Positions 29,872 through 38,093 of a DNA stretch of 55,419 bases are shown here, piece by piece. Location of the stretch: contig NZ_JARLTC010000050.1 in the NCBI RefSeq assembly GCF_029382225.1, forward strand, positions 1-55,419, read 5' to 3'. The translations under genes were made by a program, and so were the position numbers. Position 1 is the stretch's first letter, and the number at the start of each line of letters is the position of its first letter. Source of the stretch: Spongiactinospora sp. TRM90649 (lineage in GTDB: Bacteria; Actinomycetota; Actinomycetes; Streptosporangiales; Streptosporangiaceae). The notes under the pieces were generated by a model, which was not told the DNA's origin, searched no databases, and was given only the letters and a program-made list of their open reading frames with translations.

Positions 29872-31350
29872 ATGAGTTCATCCACCTCTTTCCTCCGGCT
29901 GCTGCGCGCGGAGTGGGCCGGGTTCCGCGCCGGGCGCGGCCGGGTGCTCGCCGTCGCGGCCTCCGTGCTGGTCACCGTGTCGCTAGGACTGCTGCTCGCC
30001 GGGGGCGCCCGCAGCTCATGCGTGACCGGCGAAGGCGAGGGCCCCTGCCCCGCGCCCCTGGTCGGACCCGACGGCACGGCGGTGAAGGACAAGTACTACT
30101 TCGTGCACCGGCCGCTCAAGGGGGACGGTGACCTCACGGCCCGGGTGTCGGGCATGACCGGGCAGATTCGGCTGCCGGACGCCGTCCCCGGAGTGCGCAA
30201 CGTCGCGGAGGGGGTGGTGCCCTGGGCGAAGGCCGGGCTCCTGGTCAGGCCGACCCTCAAGCAGGGCACGCCGTACGCCGCCGTCATGCTCACCGGGGCC
30301 CACGGCGTGCGGATGCAGCACGACTACGTCCACGACGTGGCCGGCGGCCCGCACAACGGCCCGCAGTGGCTGCGGCTGACCAGGTCGGGAGACACCGTCA
30401 GCGGCTACGAGTCGGACGACGGCCGGACGTGGACCAAGGTCGGCGCGGTCCGGCTGGCCGGACTGCCGGAGACCGTCGAGATCGGGCTGTTCGCCACCTC
30501 GCCGGGCGTGCTGTGGGACACGGCGAAGGCGTTCGCCCAGGTCACCGCCACGTTCGACCAGATCACGCCGCAGGGCGCGAGCGGTTCGTGGCGGCGCGAC
30601 GACGTCGGCGTCGCCATGGAATCCGATGGCAAGACCCCGCATCACCCGGGCGGGGCCGTCGAGTCCGGCGGCAAGTTCATCGTGACCGGGGGCGGTGACA
30701 TCGGGCCCGCCACGGTGGAGGGCGGCCTGCGGGCCGACCTCACGCTGATCGGCGGGGCCCTTGGGCTGATCCCGGTGCTGGTGGCGGCGGTCACGTTCCG
30801 CACCGCCGCGCAGCGGCGGCGGGCGGCCGAGCCGGGTCCGCGCCCGGTGCGGCTGCTGGCGGCGCAGGCCACGGTGGCCGGCGCGGTCGCCTTCGCGGGC
30901 GGGCTGGCGGCCTCGGGGATCGTGGTCCCCGCCGGGCTCGCGCTGCTGCGCGCGAACCAGAACCCGATCCAGCCGATCACGTTGGGCACCGAGCTGCGGG
31001 TGATCGTGGGCTTCGCGGCGCTGACGGCGGTCGCCGCCGTGCTGGCTCTGGGCCTCGCCGCGCTGCTCGGGCGGCCCGTCGTCGCCGGCGGGCTGGCCGT
31101 CGCGCTGGTCGTCGTGCCCTACCTGCTGGCCTCGGCGGGGGTGGCCCCCTGGCTGCTGGCGGTCACCCCCGCCGCCGGGTTCGCGATCACGCAGAGCGTC
31201 CCCACGTTCGCGCACGTGGACGTGAACATGTCGCTGATCGGCGGCTACTACCCGCTTCCTCCGTGGGCTGGGCTGGCCGTGACCTGCGGATACGCGATCC
31301 TGGCCGTTGGGGCGGCGGCCGCCGTGCTCCACAGGAGGACCCTCCGGTAG
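29872..31350 (+). CDS. ABC-2-like membrane protein with extracellular DUF1349 domain
   Basis: A 492-residue protein. RLLRAEWAGFRAGRGRVLAV is the usual cytoplasmic start of ABC-2-type permeases, followed by helix 1. A large outer domain (about 50-275) has DUF1349 (concanavalin-like) features: LVGPDGTAVKDKYYFVHRPL, WAKAGLLVRPTL, and WLRLTRSGDTVSGYESDDG with TWTKVG. Then come about five further helices including LRVIVGFAALTAVAAVLALG and GGYYPLPPWAGLAVTCGYA. Homologues I recall follow an ATPase gene, but none is present here. It is divergent from the two-component system, which likely controls it. It may use an ATPase encoded elsewhere or may no longer function. Confidence 0.78.
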   Translation: MSSSTSFLRLLRAEWAGFRAGRGRVLAVAASVLVTVSLGLLLAGGARSSCVTGEGEGPCPAPLVGPDGTAVKDKYYFVHRPLKGDGDLTARVSGMTGQIRLPDAVPGVRNVAEGVVPWAKAGLLVRPTLKQGTPYAAVMLTGAHGVRMQHDYVHDVAGGPHNGPQWLRLTRSGDTVSGYESDDGRTWTKVGAVRLAGLPETVEIGLFATSPGVLWDTAKAFAQVTATFDQITPQGASGSWRRDDVGVAMESDGKTPHHPGGAVESGGKFIVTGGGDIGPATVEGGLRADLTLIGGALGLIPVLVAAVTFRTAAQRRRAAEPGPRPVRLLAAQATVAGAVAFAGGLAASGIVVPAGLALLRANQNPIQPITLGTELRVIVGFAALTAVAAVLALGLAALLGRPVVAGGLAVALVVVPYLLASAGVAPWLLAVTPAAGFAITQSVPTFAHVDVNMSLIGGYYPLPPWAGLAVTCGYAILAVGAAAAVLHRRTLR

Positions 31351-31372
31351 CCCGGACGCCGCCCCGCTCACC

Positions 31373-31470
31373 TCACCAGGTCTTACCGGCCTGCTGCCGT
31401 GAGACGTGGTTGAGCCGGTTGACGAAGTTGGTCAGCGCGATGTTCAGCACGATCGCGGACACATCACGGC
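31373..31470 (-). pseudogene. Short C-terminal remnant, possibly AhpD/carboxymuconolactone-decarboxylase-like
   Basis: About 30 codons read VSAIVLNIALTNFVNRLNHV then SRQQAGKTW and a stop. The helix with NxALTNFVNRxNH resembles the last helix of alkylhydroperoxidase-like proteins, but the piece is short and the match is from memory. Upstream in the same frame the sequence belongs to the 3' end of the sigma-factor gene in another register. Treated as a fragment. Confidence 0.3.
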
Positions 31471-32663
31471 GCTGACCGACCCGGCCCGGCTGGCTTCGGC
31501 GGACCTTCCTCCCTGCCCCTCTGGGACGCCCGCTGCCGGACCCGGGCGGCCAGCCGGGTGAGGTGGTCGCGCTCCGGCACGCTGGTGGCGGCGCGCGCGG
31601 CCGCGGCGTACGACTCGGCGGCGCGCTCCAGGTCACCCGCGCGTTCTTGCAGGTGGGCGGTCACCGCGGTGTACCTGGGCAGGTCGGGGCTCACCCCGGC
31701 CAGCGCTGCGAGACCGGCCCGCGCCCCGTCGGCCTCGCCGACGGCCACCGCGCGGTTGAGCCGCACCACCGGGCTGCCGGTGAGGGCGAGCAGTTCGTCG
31801 TACCACTCCACGATCTGCACCCAGTCGGTCTCGGCCGCGCACCGGGCGTCGGCGTGCAGGGCGGCGATCGCGGCCTGCGCCTGGTATTCGCCCAGCCGGT
31901 CGCGGGCCAGCGCGGCCTGCAGGATCATCACTCCCTCGGCGACCAGGGCGGTGTCCCAGCGCGATCGGTCCTGCTCGGCGAGGGGCACCAGGCGGCCTCC
32001 CGGGCCGGTGCGGGACGCGCGCCGCGCGTGGTGCAGCAGCATGAGCGCGAGCAGTCCGGCGACCTCGGGCTCGTCGGTCAGCGCGACGAGCTGGCGGGTG
32101 AGCCGGATCGCCTCCGCCGCCAGGTCGACGTCTCCGCCGTAGCCCTCGTTGAACACGAGGTAGAGGACGCGCAGCACCGTGTCGAGGTCGCCGGGCCGGT
32201 CGAGCGGCAGCCCCGCGATGCGCCGCTTGGCCCGGCTGATCCGCTGCGCCATGGTCGCCTCGGGGACGTGGTAGGCCGCCGCGATCTGCCGCGTGGTCAG
32301 GCCGCCGACCGCGCGCAGCGTCAGGGCGACGGCCGAGCTTCCCGGCAGGGCCGGGTGCGCGCACAGGAAGTAGAGCCGCAGGGTGTCGTCCGTGGCGGTC
32401 ACCGGCCCGGCCGGGGGTTCGACCTCCATGGCGAGTTCCCGTCCCCGCCGCGACGCCTGGGCGCGGCTGGCGTCCAGGAACCGGTGCCACGCGACCGTGA
32501 TGAGCCACGCCTTCGGGTCGCGGGGCGGATCGTCGGGCCAGGTCTCCAGCGCCCGGAGCAGGGCTTCCTGTACCGCGTCCTCGGCCGACGCGAAGTCGGC
32601 TCCGCGCCGGCCGAGGACGCCGATCACCGCGGGCACGAGTTCCCGCAGCAACGGCTCGTTCAC
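31464..32663 (-). CDS. ECF42-type RNA polymerase sigma factor with C-terminal TPR-like extension
   Basis: A 399-residue protein. Region 2: LLRELVPAVIGVLGRRGADF, ASAEDAVQEALLRALETWPD, AWLITVAWHRFLDASRAQAS. Region 4: ALTLRAVGGLTTRQIAAAYH then VPEATMAQRISRAKRRIAG. The long C-terminal part (about 170-390), with VFNEGYGGDVDLAAEAIRLT, LLALMLLHHARRASRTG and VRLNRAVAVGEADGARAGLA, is the helical-repeat extension that defines the ECF42 group; no anti-sigma gene is needed in this group. GTG 32663 overlaps the stop of the upstream DGPF gene (32660-32663). A putative ECF42 promoter precedes the pair. Confidence 0.9.
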   Translation of the reverse strand: MNEPLLRELVPAVIGVLGRRGADFASAEDAVQEALLRALETWPDDPPRDPKAWLITVAWHRFLDASRAQASRRGRELAMEVEPPAGPVTATDDTLRLYFLCAHPALPGSSAVALTLRAVGGLTTRQIAAAYHVPEATMAQRISRAKRRIAGLPLDRPGDLDTVLRVLYLVFNEGYGGDVDLAAEAIRLTRQLVALTDEPEVAGLLALMLLHHARRASRTGPGGRLVPLAEQDRSRWDTALVAEGVMILQAALARDRLGEYQAQAAIAALHADARCAAETDWVQIVEWYDELLALTGSPVVRLNRAVAVGEADGARAGLAALAGVSPDLPRYTAVTAHLQERAGDLERAAESYAAAARAATSVPERDHLTRLAARVRQRASQRGREEGPPKPAGPGRSAP

Positions 32664-33067
32664 TCGGTCACCGTGTGCGTCTCGCTGAGGAACGGCCGGA
32701 CCTCCAGCCATTCGTGGATCGGCTTGCCGCCCGCGCCGGGAGCGGACGAGAGCTCCCCGGCGAGCTGGACCGCGCGGTCCCAGGACTCCACATCGATGAT
32801 CATCCACCCGGCGATGAGGTCCTTGGTCTCGGCGAACGGGCCATCGATCAGCGGCGGGCGTCCCTCGCCGTCGTACCGCACGAACGCGCCCTCGGGCGCC
32901 AGGGCCTGGCCGTCGACGAACTCGCCGGTCTCCTCCAGGCGGGCGGCGAAGTCGCGCATGAACTGGATGTGCGCGTCGACCTCCTCCGGCGTCCACCGGT
33001 CTATCGGCACGAAGTCGGCCTCGGGGGCGTGGCCGCCTCGATAGTGCTTCAGCAGCAGATACTTCAT
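32660..33067 (-). CDS. DGPF/YCII-domain protein, partner of the ECF42 sigma factor
   Basis: A 135-residue protein starting MKYLLLKHYRGGHAPEADFV, with ARLEETGEFVDGQALAPEGA, the family tetrapeptide DGPF inside PPLIDGPFAETKDLIAGWMI, and WDRAVQLAGELSSAPGAGGK. YCII-related (DGPF) proteins are ferredoxin-like folds genetically linked to ECF42 sigma factors and are typical targets of them. It is translationally coupled to the sigma-factor gene. The biochemical role of DGPF proteins is not established; a regulatory or enzymatic role in stress response is possible. Confidence 0.9.
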   Translation of the reverse strand: MKYLLLKHYRGGHAPEADFVPIDRWTPEEVDAHIQFMRDFAARLEETGEFVDGQALAPEGAFVRYDGEGRPPLIDGPFAETKDLIAGWMIIDVESWDRAVQLAGELSSAPGAGGKPIHEWLEVRPFLSETHTVTE

Positions 33068-33122
33068 GCTCGCGTTCTCCTCTTCGTCCTCGCACGGCCC
33101 ATCATGGCCGCTCTTGCCCTGG

Positions 33123-33149
33123 GACGGAGCCGGTCCTCGGTTCTCGACA
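33123..33149 (-). promoter_or_regulatory. Putative ECF42-type promoter of the DGPF-sigma operon
   Basis: On the minus strand TGTCGA (33149-33144) is followed after 17 bases by CGTC (33126-33123), 56 bases before the DGPF start. The published ECF42 consensus, as I recall it, is TGTCGA in the -35 and CGA/TC in the -10 region. The spacing is right for an ECF promoter, implying autoregulation. Confidence 0.55.
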
Positions 33150-33223
33150 CCGGGCGCGGCGGATTCGGGTGACGCCGGTCACACTCATGCTTTTGGCTTT
33201 ACTGGTGACACAAATGAATGTAG

Positions 33224-33889
33224 TCCCCGCGCGCGCTGGACTACCCCGCGAGGCGTTTCCCCGCCCACCTGCGGCACGTCGGCCCCCGGCTCGACGACCC
33301 GGCCTGGGCGCGCGACCTTTCCGACGGCGACCTGAGGCTGCCCGAAGGCGACGCGCCGCTGATCCTGGTCGGCCTGAGCTCGTCGTTCATGAACCAGCGC
33401 GCGCCACTGACGCGCATCGCCGATGCGCTGGGCACGCTGCCGGTGCGCGGGCTGGTGACCACCGGCCCGGCCGTGGACCCGGCGGCGATCCCCGCGCCCG
33501 GCAACGTGCTGGTCACCTCGGCGGCCCCGCACCGCGTCGCGCTGAGCCGCTCGGCGGTGACCGTCACGCACGCGGGCCACGGGACGGCCGTCAAGTCGCT
33601 GGCCGCCGGGGTCCCCCTGGTCTGCATGCCGCTCGTACGCGACCAGACCGAGGTGGCACGGCACATCGAACTCGCCGGCGCAGGGGTGACCGTGGGCCGG
33701 AGGAGTTCGCCCCGCGCCATCGCGCGGGCCGTCGAGCGGGTCCTGCACGACGCGTCGTACCGGCGCGAGGCGCGGCGACTGGCCGACGAGATCGCCGCCG
33801 AGACGGCCACCGACCTTGCGGTCGCCGAGATCGAGGCCCTGACCGGACGGACGGCCACGGGGCGGGGCGGTATGGCGGGGGTCAGCTGA
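33224..33889 (+). pseudogene. 5'-truncated MGT-type UDP-glycosyltransferase
   Basis: After a TAG at 33221 the frame reads LDYPARRFPAHLRHVGPRLD and DAPLILVGLSSSFMNQRAPL, then VLVTSAAPHRVALSRSAVTV, THAGHGTAVKSLAAGVPLVC and MPLVRDQTEVARHIELAGAG. This is the C-terminal nucleotide-sugar-binding half of macrolide-type glycosyltransferases, including the THAGHGT donor-site motif. The N-terminal acceptor half (about 200 residues) is missing. An internal ATG at 33389 could give a 166-residue product but no ribosome binding site supports it. Its 3' end overlaps the convergent SDR gene by 8 bases. Confidence 0.75.
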
Positions 33890-34670
33890 AGGCGAGGGTG
33901 GGGAGGTCGACGGCGGTGGCGCCGCCGTCGGCGACGATGACGCTGCCGGTCATGATGGAGCTGTCGGATGAGCCGAGGAAGAGGCAGATCGCGGCGATCT
34001 CCTCGGCGGTGGCGGGGCGGCGCAGCGGAACGTCCTTGGTGACCAGGTCGTAGGCCGCGTCTCTGGTGATGCCGTCGCGCCGGACCAGTTCGTCCATCTC
34101 CTCATCCGCCATGGGGGTGCGCACCCAGCCGGGGCAGAGGCAGTTGACCCGGACGCCCTGGGGGCCGTAGTCGCGGGCGATTGAACGGGTCAGGCCCACC
34201 AGCGCATGCTTGGTGGTGACATATCCGGCGACGGCGGGGCCGGCGGCCAGGCCCGCGATCGACGAGACGACGACGATCGCGCCCTTGGACTCCACCAGCG
34301 CCGGCAGCGTCTCCCGGCACGTCACGAAACAGCTCGTCAGGTTGGACTCGATGCTGAGCGCCCAGTCCTCGTCGCCGGTGTCGGCGACCGCGCCGCCCCC
34401 GTGGCCTCCGGCGTTGGCGATGACCACGTCCAGGGCTCCGAACCGCTCCAGCCCCGCGCGTACGGCCTCGCGCGCCTGACCGCCGTCGGCCATGTCGGCG
34501 GGGACGGCCAGCGCCTCCTCACCCAGATCGGCCGCGACCTCGGCGAGCGGCCCGGGGCGACGCCCGGTCAGCACCACGCTCGCACCCTCGGCGACGAACC
34601 TGCGGGCGGTGGCTGCGCCGATGCCCGTACCCCCTCCGACGATCAGCGCGACCTTACCCTTGAGTCTCAT
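33882..34670 (-). CDS. Short-chain dehydrogenase/reductase
   Basis: A 262-residue SDR. GKVALIVGGGTGIGAATARR is the TGxxxGxG-type nucleotide site (here GGGTGIG). VVIANAGGHGGG is the NAG motif. Ser in VVVSSIAGL and Y-x3-K in GYVTTKHALVGL are the catalytic residues, and CPGWVRTPMADEEMD the PG motif. A C-terminal IMTGSVIVADGGATAV block is typical. Arg pairs after beta-2 (LTGRRPGP) suggest NADP preference. Complete and probably functional; substrate not determinable. The divergent partner at 34737 is a broken SnoaL-like gene, so the pair may once have been a unit. Confidence 0.9.
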   Translation of the reverse strand: MRLKGKVALIVGGGTGIGAATARRFVAEGASVVLTGRRPGPLAEVAADLGEEALAVPADMADGGQAREAVRAGLERFGALDVVIANAGGHGGGAVADTGDEDWALSIESNLTSCFVTCRETLPALVESKGAIVVVSSIAGLAAGPAVAGYVTTKHALVGLTRSIARDYGPQGVRVNCLCPGWVRTPMADEEMDELVRRDGITRDAAYDLVTKDVPLRRPATAEEIAAICLFLGSSDSSIMTGSVIVADGGATAVDLPTLAFS

Positions 34671-34736
34671 CGCCTACTCCTTTCCGACAAGAGGCTATAT
34701 GTTTTCATAGACGACGCCCTGGCCGAAGGACCCGTC

Positions 34737-34983
34737 ATGAGCGACAACCTCGACGCCGTACGCGCGTCGTACGCGGCCTCGGCCGCCGGCGACGTCAAGG
34801 GCATCGTGGCCATGTTGGCCCCGGCGCGCGATGGACCGAGATGGCCGGTTTCCCTTACGGGGGCACCTACGCGGGCGTCGACGAGGTGCTGTCGAACACG
34901 TGTGGCACCTGGAGGACGGTGTCGCCAGCCGTTTCGAACAGTTCACCGACACGGCCCTGGTCAGGGAGGCGCTCACGCTTTGA
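34737..34983 (+). pseudogene. SnoaL-like gene with frameshifts and internal deletion
   Basis: ATG 34737 reads MSDNLDAVRASYAASAAGDV then KGIVAMLAP. After a frame change the text continues TEMAGFPYGGTYAGVDEVLS, and after a second break VWHLEDGVASRFEQFTDTAL then VREALTL and TGA at 34981. These are the start, middle and end of a SnoaL-like protein of the kind intact at 19764-20153, but about 45 residues of the central sheet are gone and three frames are used. Clearly inactivated. Confidence 0.75.
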
Positions 34984-35009
34984 TCGCCCCGCCCCCGCGC
35001 GGGCCGCCC

Positions 35010-35945
35010 TCACGACGTCAGCGCGGTGACCCGCCGGATGACCTCGTGGCAGAACTCGCCCACCTTGTCCGGGTCGTCGATGAACTGCGATGGCTTGATG
35101 CAGAACGTCGTGTAGCCCTCGGCCATGCGCGCCGGGATGTGCTCCAGCGCCGGCCCGAGCGGCGCGCACGAAGTCCCGTCGGGGAACATCGCCCTGGTGC
35201 CGCCGGCCAGTTCCAGCTCGCCGAAGTCGCGCCCGGCGGCCTTCATTCCATCGGCCAGCGCCTGCATGTCCGCCTCCGGCGGGTAGCCCAGCGGGTTGAA
35301 CCCGCTCCCCCACCGCGCCAGCCTGCGCACCAGGTGCGGGCTCGCGCCGGCCCCGCCGAACCACAGCTCGGGCCCGGTCTCCCGGTACGCCTTCGGCTCC
35401 AGGTACACGTCGTCGAACCGGTAGTACTCCCCGTGGTAGGACACCGGCGACTCACGCCACAGCAGCTCCCAGATCTCCAGGTGCTCGTCGAGGAGCCGGC
35501 CGCGCCGCTCGAACGGCACCCCGAGCGCCGCGTACTCGTCCTTGCTCCAGCTCACCGTGGGCAGCACGATCAGCCGGCCCTCCGACAGCAGGTCGAGCGT
35601 GCCCAGCTCGCGGGCCAGCGCGAGCGGGTGCCGCAGCGGCGCGAGCACGGCGGTGGCGGACAGGCGCAGTCTGGAGGTGACCGACGCGATGGCGGCCAGC
35701 AGGCTCAGCGAGTAGGGCCAGGGCGTGTACGGATCCTGGTTGCCCGGCAACGCGTACTCGCGGGGGTTGGCCATGCGCCCGCGCGCGCCCGCGTCGGGGC
35801 CGAGCACGATGTGCTCACTGATCATGACCGAGTCGAACCCGGCGTCCTCGGCCTCGCGCGCCCACCGGACCAGCGTGGTGAGGTCGCGGCCGGAGGTCAT
35901 CGTCCAGTTCTCGGACAGCACGAGTTGCATTCGGGGTTGGTCCAT
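35010..35945 (-). CDS. LLM-class (luciferase-like) F420-dependent oxidoreductase
   Basis: A 311-residue TIM-barrel flavin/F420 enzyme. LVRWAREAEDAGFDSVMISE is the N-terminal LLM signature, followed by IVLGPDAGAR, LLAAIASVTSRLRLSATAVL, LDLLSEGRLIVLPTVSWSKD (here LPTV for the usual GVG), and ELWFGGAGASPHLVRRLARW. Actinomycete members usually use F420 for hydride transfer. ATG 35945 is chosen; TTG 35948 is in frame. It is divergent from the Liv-type transporter operon across a 97-base gap with palindromes, so it may act on the imported compound. Confidence 0.87.
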   Translation of the reverse strand: MDQPRMQLVLSENWTMTSGRDLTTLVRWAREAEDAGFDSVMISEHIVLGPDAGARGRMANPREYALPGNQDPYTPWPYSLSLLAAIASVTSRLRLSATAVLAPLRHPLALARELGTLDLLSEGRLIVLPTVSWSKDEYAALGVPFERRGRLLDEHLEIWELLWRESPVSYHGEYYRFDDVYLEPKAYRETGPELWFGGAGASPHLVRRLARWGSGFNPLGYPPEADMQALADGMKAAGRDFGELELAGGTRAMFPDGTSCAPLGPALEHIPARMAEGYTTFCIKPSQFIDDPDKVGEFCHEVIRRVTALTS

Positions 35946-35958
35946 CAATCATTCATAC

Positions 35959-36002
35959 CCGAACAATCTCTATCAATCTAGCTATTGAAACGGATCGTTC
36001 GG
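35959..36002. promoter_or_regulatory. Nested palindromes between LLM oxidoreductase and Liv-type operon
   Basis: CCGAAC (35959-35964) pairs with GTTCGG (35997-36002). Inside lies TCAAT-CTAGCT-ATTGA (35973-35988). The whole gap is markedly AT-rich for this genome and contains both divergent promoters. It is a likely operator, perhaps for the MarR protein encoded at the far end of the operon (42192). Confidence 0.45.
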
Positions 36003-36042
36003 CACCTTACGATCCCTCCAAAATTCCAAGAGAGGCTCGCCC

Positions 36043-37236
36043 ATGATCCCGAAAAGGGCACTCGCCGTCCTGTTCTGCGTATCGCTGGCCGCCACCGGCT
36101 GCGGCCTGTCCGACGAACCCACCGCCGCCGCCCCCACCGGCGGCACCGGCCCGATCAAGGTAGGTGGAGTCAGCTCGCTGAGCGGGGCCGTCACGTTCCC
36201 CGATTCCTCGGCCGCCGCCAAGGCGGTCTTCGACCGGGTCAACGAGCAGGGCGGCGTCAACGGCCAGAAGATCGAGTACATCAGCGGCGACGACAAGGGC
36301 GACCCCGCCGCGGCCGCCCAGGCCGCCAGGGACGTGGTCACCAACCAGGGCGTGGTGGCCCTGGTCGGCTCGGCCAGCCTGCTCGACTGCGCGGTGAACG
36401 CGCCGTTCTACCAGCAGTCCGGCATCGTCTCCATCCAGGGCACCGGCGTGGACCCGACCTGCTTCGAGTCCCCGGCGATCTCCCCCGTGAACACCGGGCC
36501 GTACCTGAACATGGCGATCAACCTCTACTACGCCTCCGAGGTGCTCAAGCGGGACAAGGTCTGCATGTTCCTGGCGATCCTCGGCAACACCAACGACGCC
36601 TACGGCGGGGCCGTCAAGAGCTGGACCGCGCTGACCGGCAAGAAGCTCACGCTCGACGACCGCACGGTCAAGCCGGACTCCGACCCGACGCCGTTCGTGC
36701 TGCGGGCCAGGAAGGAGGGCTGCCAGGCGGTCCTGTACAACGGCACCGAGCCGATGGCGATCTCCTGGATGAAGGTCGTCAAGCAGCAGGACATCACCGG
36801 GATCGACTGGCTCATGACCACCGCCCCCTACACCGAGGCCGTGGGCAAGGCGCTGGGCGCCGACGGTGACGGAATGTACGCCAACGCCGAGTTCGAGCCG
36901 TTCACCGACGCCGAGTCGCCCGCGCTCAAGGACTGGCGCACGCTGATGACCGCCAAGAGCGTGCCCCTCACCTCCTTCGGGCAGGGCGGCTACCTGGCGG
37001 CCACCTACTTCGTGGACGTGCTGAAGAGCATCAAGGGCCCGATCACCCGGCAGTCGGTGGCGGCGGCCTTCAAGGCGCTCAAGCCGATCCAGACGCAGAT
37101 GACCGGCACGCCGTACGAGTTCGGCGACGCCGCCAAGCACCTGTCGAACCGGGCCGGGAAGATCGTGCAGCTCAAGGGCGGGCAGTGGCAGGTCATCACG
37201 CCCGAGTGGGTCAAGTACCCCGGAACGCTCGGCTGA
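36043..37236 (+). CDS. Branched-chain-amino-acid-type substrate-binding lipoprotein
   Basis: A 397-residue protein with a signal peptide and lipobox (SLAATGCGL, Cys at residue 20). The mature part has the LivJ/Peripla_BP_6 pattern: IKVGGVSSLSGAVTFPDSSA, FDRVNEQGGVNGQKIEYISG and DDKGDPAAAAQAARDVVTNQ, VALVGSASLLDCAVNAPFYQ. It captures a small organic solute outside the membrane for the LivHMGF-type channel encoded just downstream. The ligand could be an amino acid, amide or aromatic acid. Its TGA overlaps the permease ATG (TGATG). Confidence 0.92.
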   Translation: MIPKRALAVLFCVSLAATGCGLSDEPTAAAPTGGTGPIKVGGVSSLSGAVTFPDSSAAAKAVFDRVNEQGGVNGQKIEYISGDDKGDPAAAAQAARDVVTNQGVVALVGSASLLDCAVNAPFYQQSGIVSIQGTGVDPTCFESPAISPVNTGPYLNMAINLYYASEVLKRDKVCMFLAILGNTNDAYGGAVKSWTALTGKKLTLDDRTVKPDSDPTPFVLRARKEGCQAVLYNGTEPMAISWMKVVKQQDITGIDWLMTTAPYTEAVGKALGADGDGMYANAEFEPFTDAESPALKDWRTLMTAKSVPLTSFGQGGYLAATYFVDVLKSIKGPITRQSVAAAFKALKPIQTQMTGTPYEFGDAAKHLSNRAGKIVQLKGGQWQVITPEWVKYPGTLG

Positions 37237-38093
37237 TGTTCCAGGGGCTGGTCTCCGGGCTGGCCGCGGGCGGCACCTTCGCCGCCCTCGGCCTCCTGCT
37301 CACCGCCATGTACCGGCTGACCGCGACGGTGAACCTCGCCATCGCGGCCACCGGCGTGGCGGGCGTGTACGTGATGGCCGCGCTGGCCGGGATCGGCTGG
37401 CCGTACTGGGCCGCCGCCCTGGCCGGGGTGGCGGCCGGGGCGCTGGTGTCGGCCGGGTGCGGCTTCGTGATGACCCGGTGGTTCGCCGAGAGCGGCCCGC
37501 AGACGCGTACCGCCGTGTCGATCGCGCAGCTCATCGGCATCATCGCGCTCGCCTACATCGCGTTCGGCGACGAACCGCGGGTGCTGCCCAACCCGGCCGC
37601 AGGGCGGGTCGCCACGGTCGCGGGCGTGGTGGTCACCCAGGGGGCCTTGGTGCTCATCCTGCTGGCCGTGGTGATCGGCGTGGGCACGTCGCTGGTCCTG
37701 ACCAGGACGCCGCTCGGGCTGCGCCTGCGGGCCATGGCCGAGCGGCCGGTGACCACCGAGCTGCTCGGCATCGGCACCCGCGCCCTCACGATCACCGTGT
37801 GGGCGCTGGCGGGCGCGCTGGCCGCGCTGGTGCTGCTGCTGGTGGCGCCGGTGCGCTCCAGCGACATCCTGTCGCTCAGCATGCTCATCGTGCCCGCCTG
37901 CGCGGCGGCGCTGCTCGGCGGGCTGCGCCGCCTGGACGGCGCACTGGCGGGCGGCATCGCGCTCGGGCTGCTGGAGGGCGTGCTCGCCGGATCGTCGGTG
38001 GTGCAGCAGTACCGCGACGTGGTGCCCTTCGCGGCCATCCTGCTGATCCTCCTGTGGAGCCGGCGCCGGGAGGTGTGGGATGCGTCCCGCTGA
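37236..38093 (+). CDS. LivH-type ABC permease
   Basis: A 285-residue protein with about eight helices, starting MFQGLVSGLAAGGTFAALGL, the usual LivH beginning ('GLxxGxxYALxALG'). The EAA-like loop region LTRTPLGLRLRAMAERPVTT and GALAALVLLLVAPVRSSDIL fit the family. The start overlaps the binding-protein stop and the end overlaps the next gene by 14 bases, indicating a tightly coupled operon. Confidence 0.9.
   Translation: MFQGLVSGLAAGGTFAALGLLLTAMYRLTATVNLAIAATGVAGVYVMAALAGIGWPYWAAALAGVAAGALVSAGCGFVMTRWFAESGPQTRTAVSIAQLIGIIALAYIAFGDEPRVLPNPAAGRVATVAGVVVTQGALVLILLAVVIGVGTSLVLTRTPLGLRLRAMAERPVTTELLGIGTRALTITVWALAGALAALVLLLVAPVRSSDILSLSMLIVPACAAALLGGLRRLDGALAGGIALGLLEGVLAGSSVVQQYRDVVPFAAILLILLWSRRREVWDASR

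Noticed and set aside
33389..33889. 166-codon frame as an intact short glycosyltransferase
   Set aside because: Homology continues upstream of this ATG to 33236, so the gene is 5'-truncated rather than naturally short. The acceptor domain is absent.
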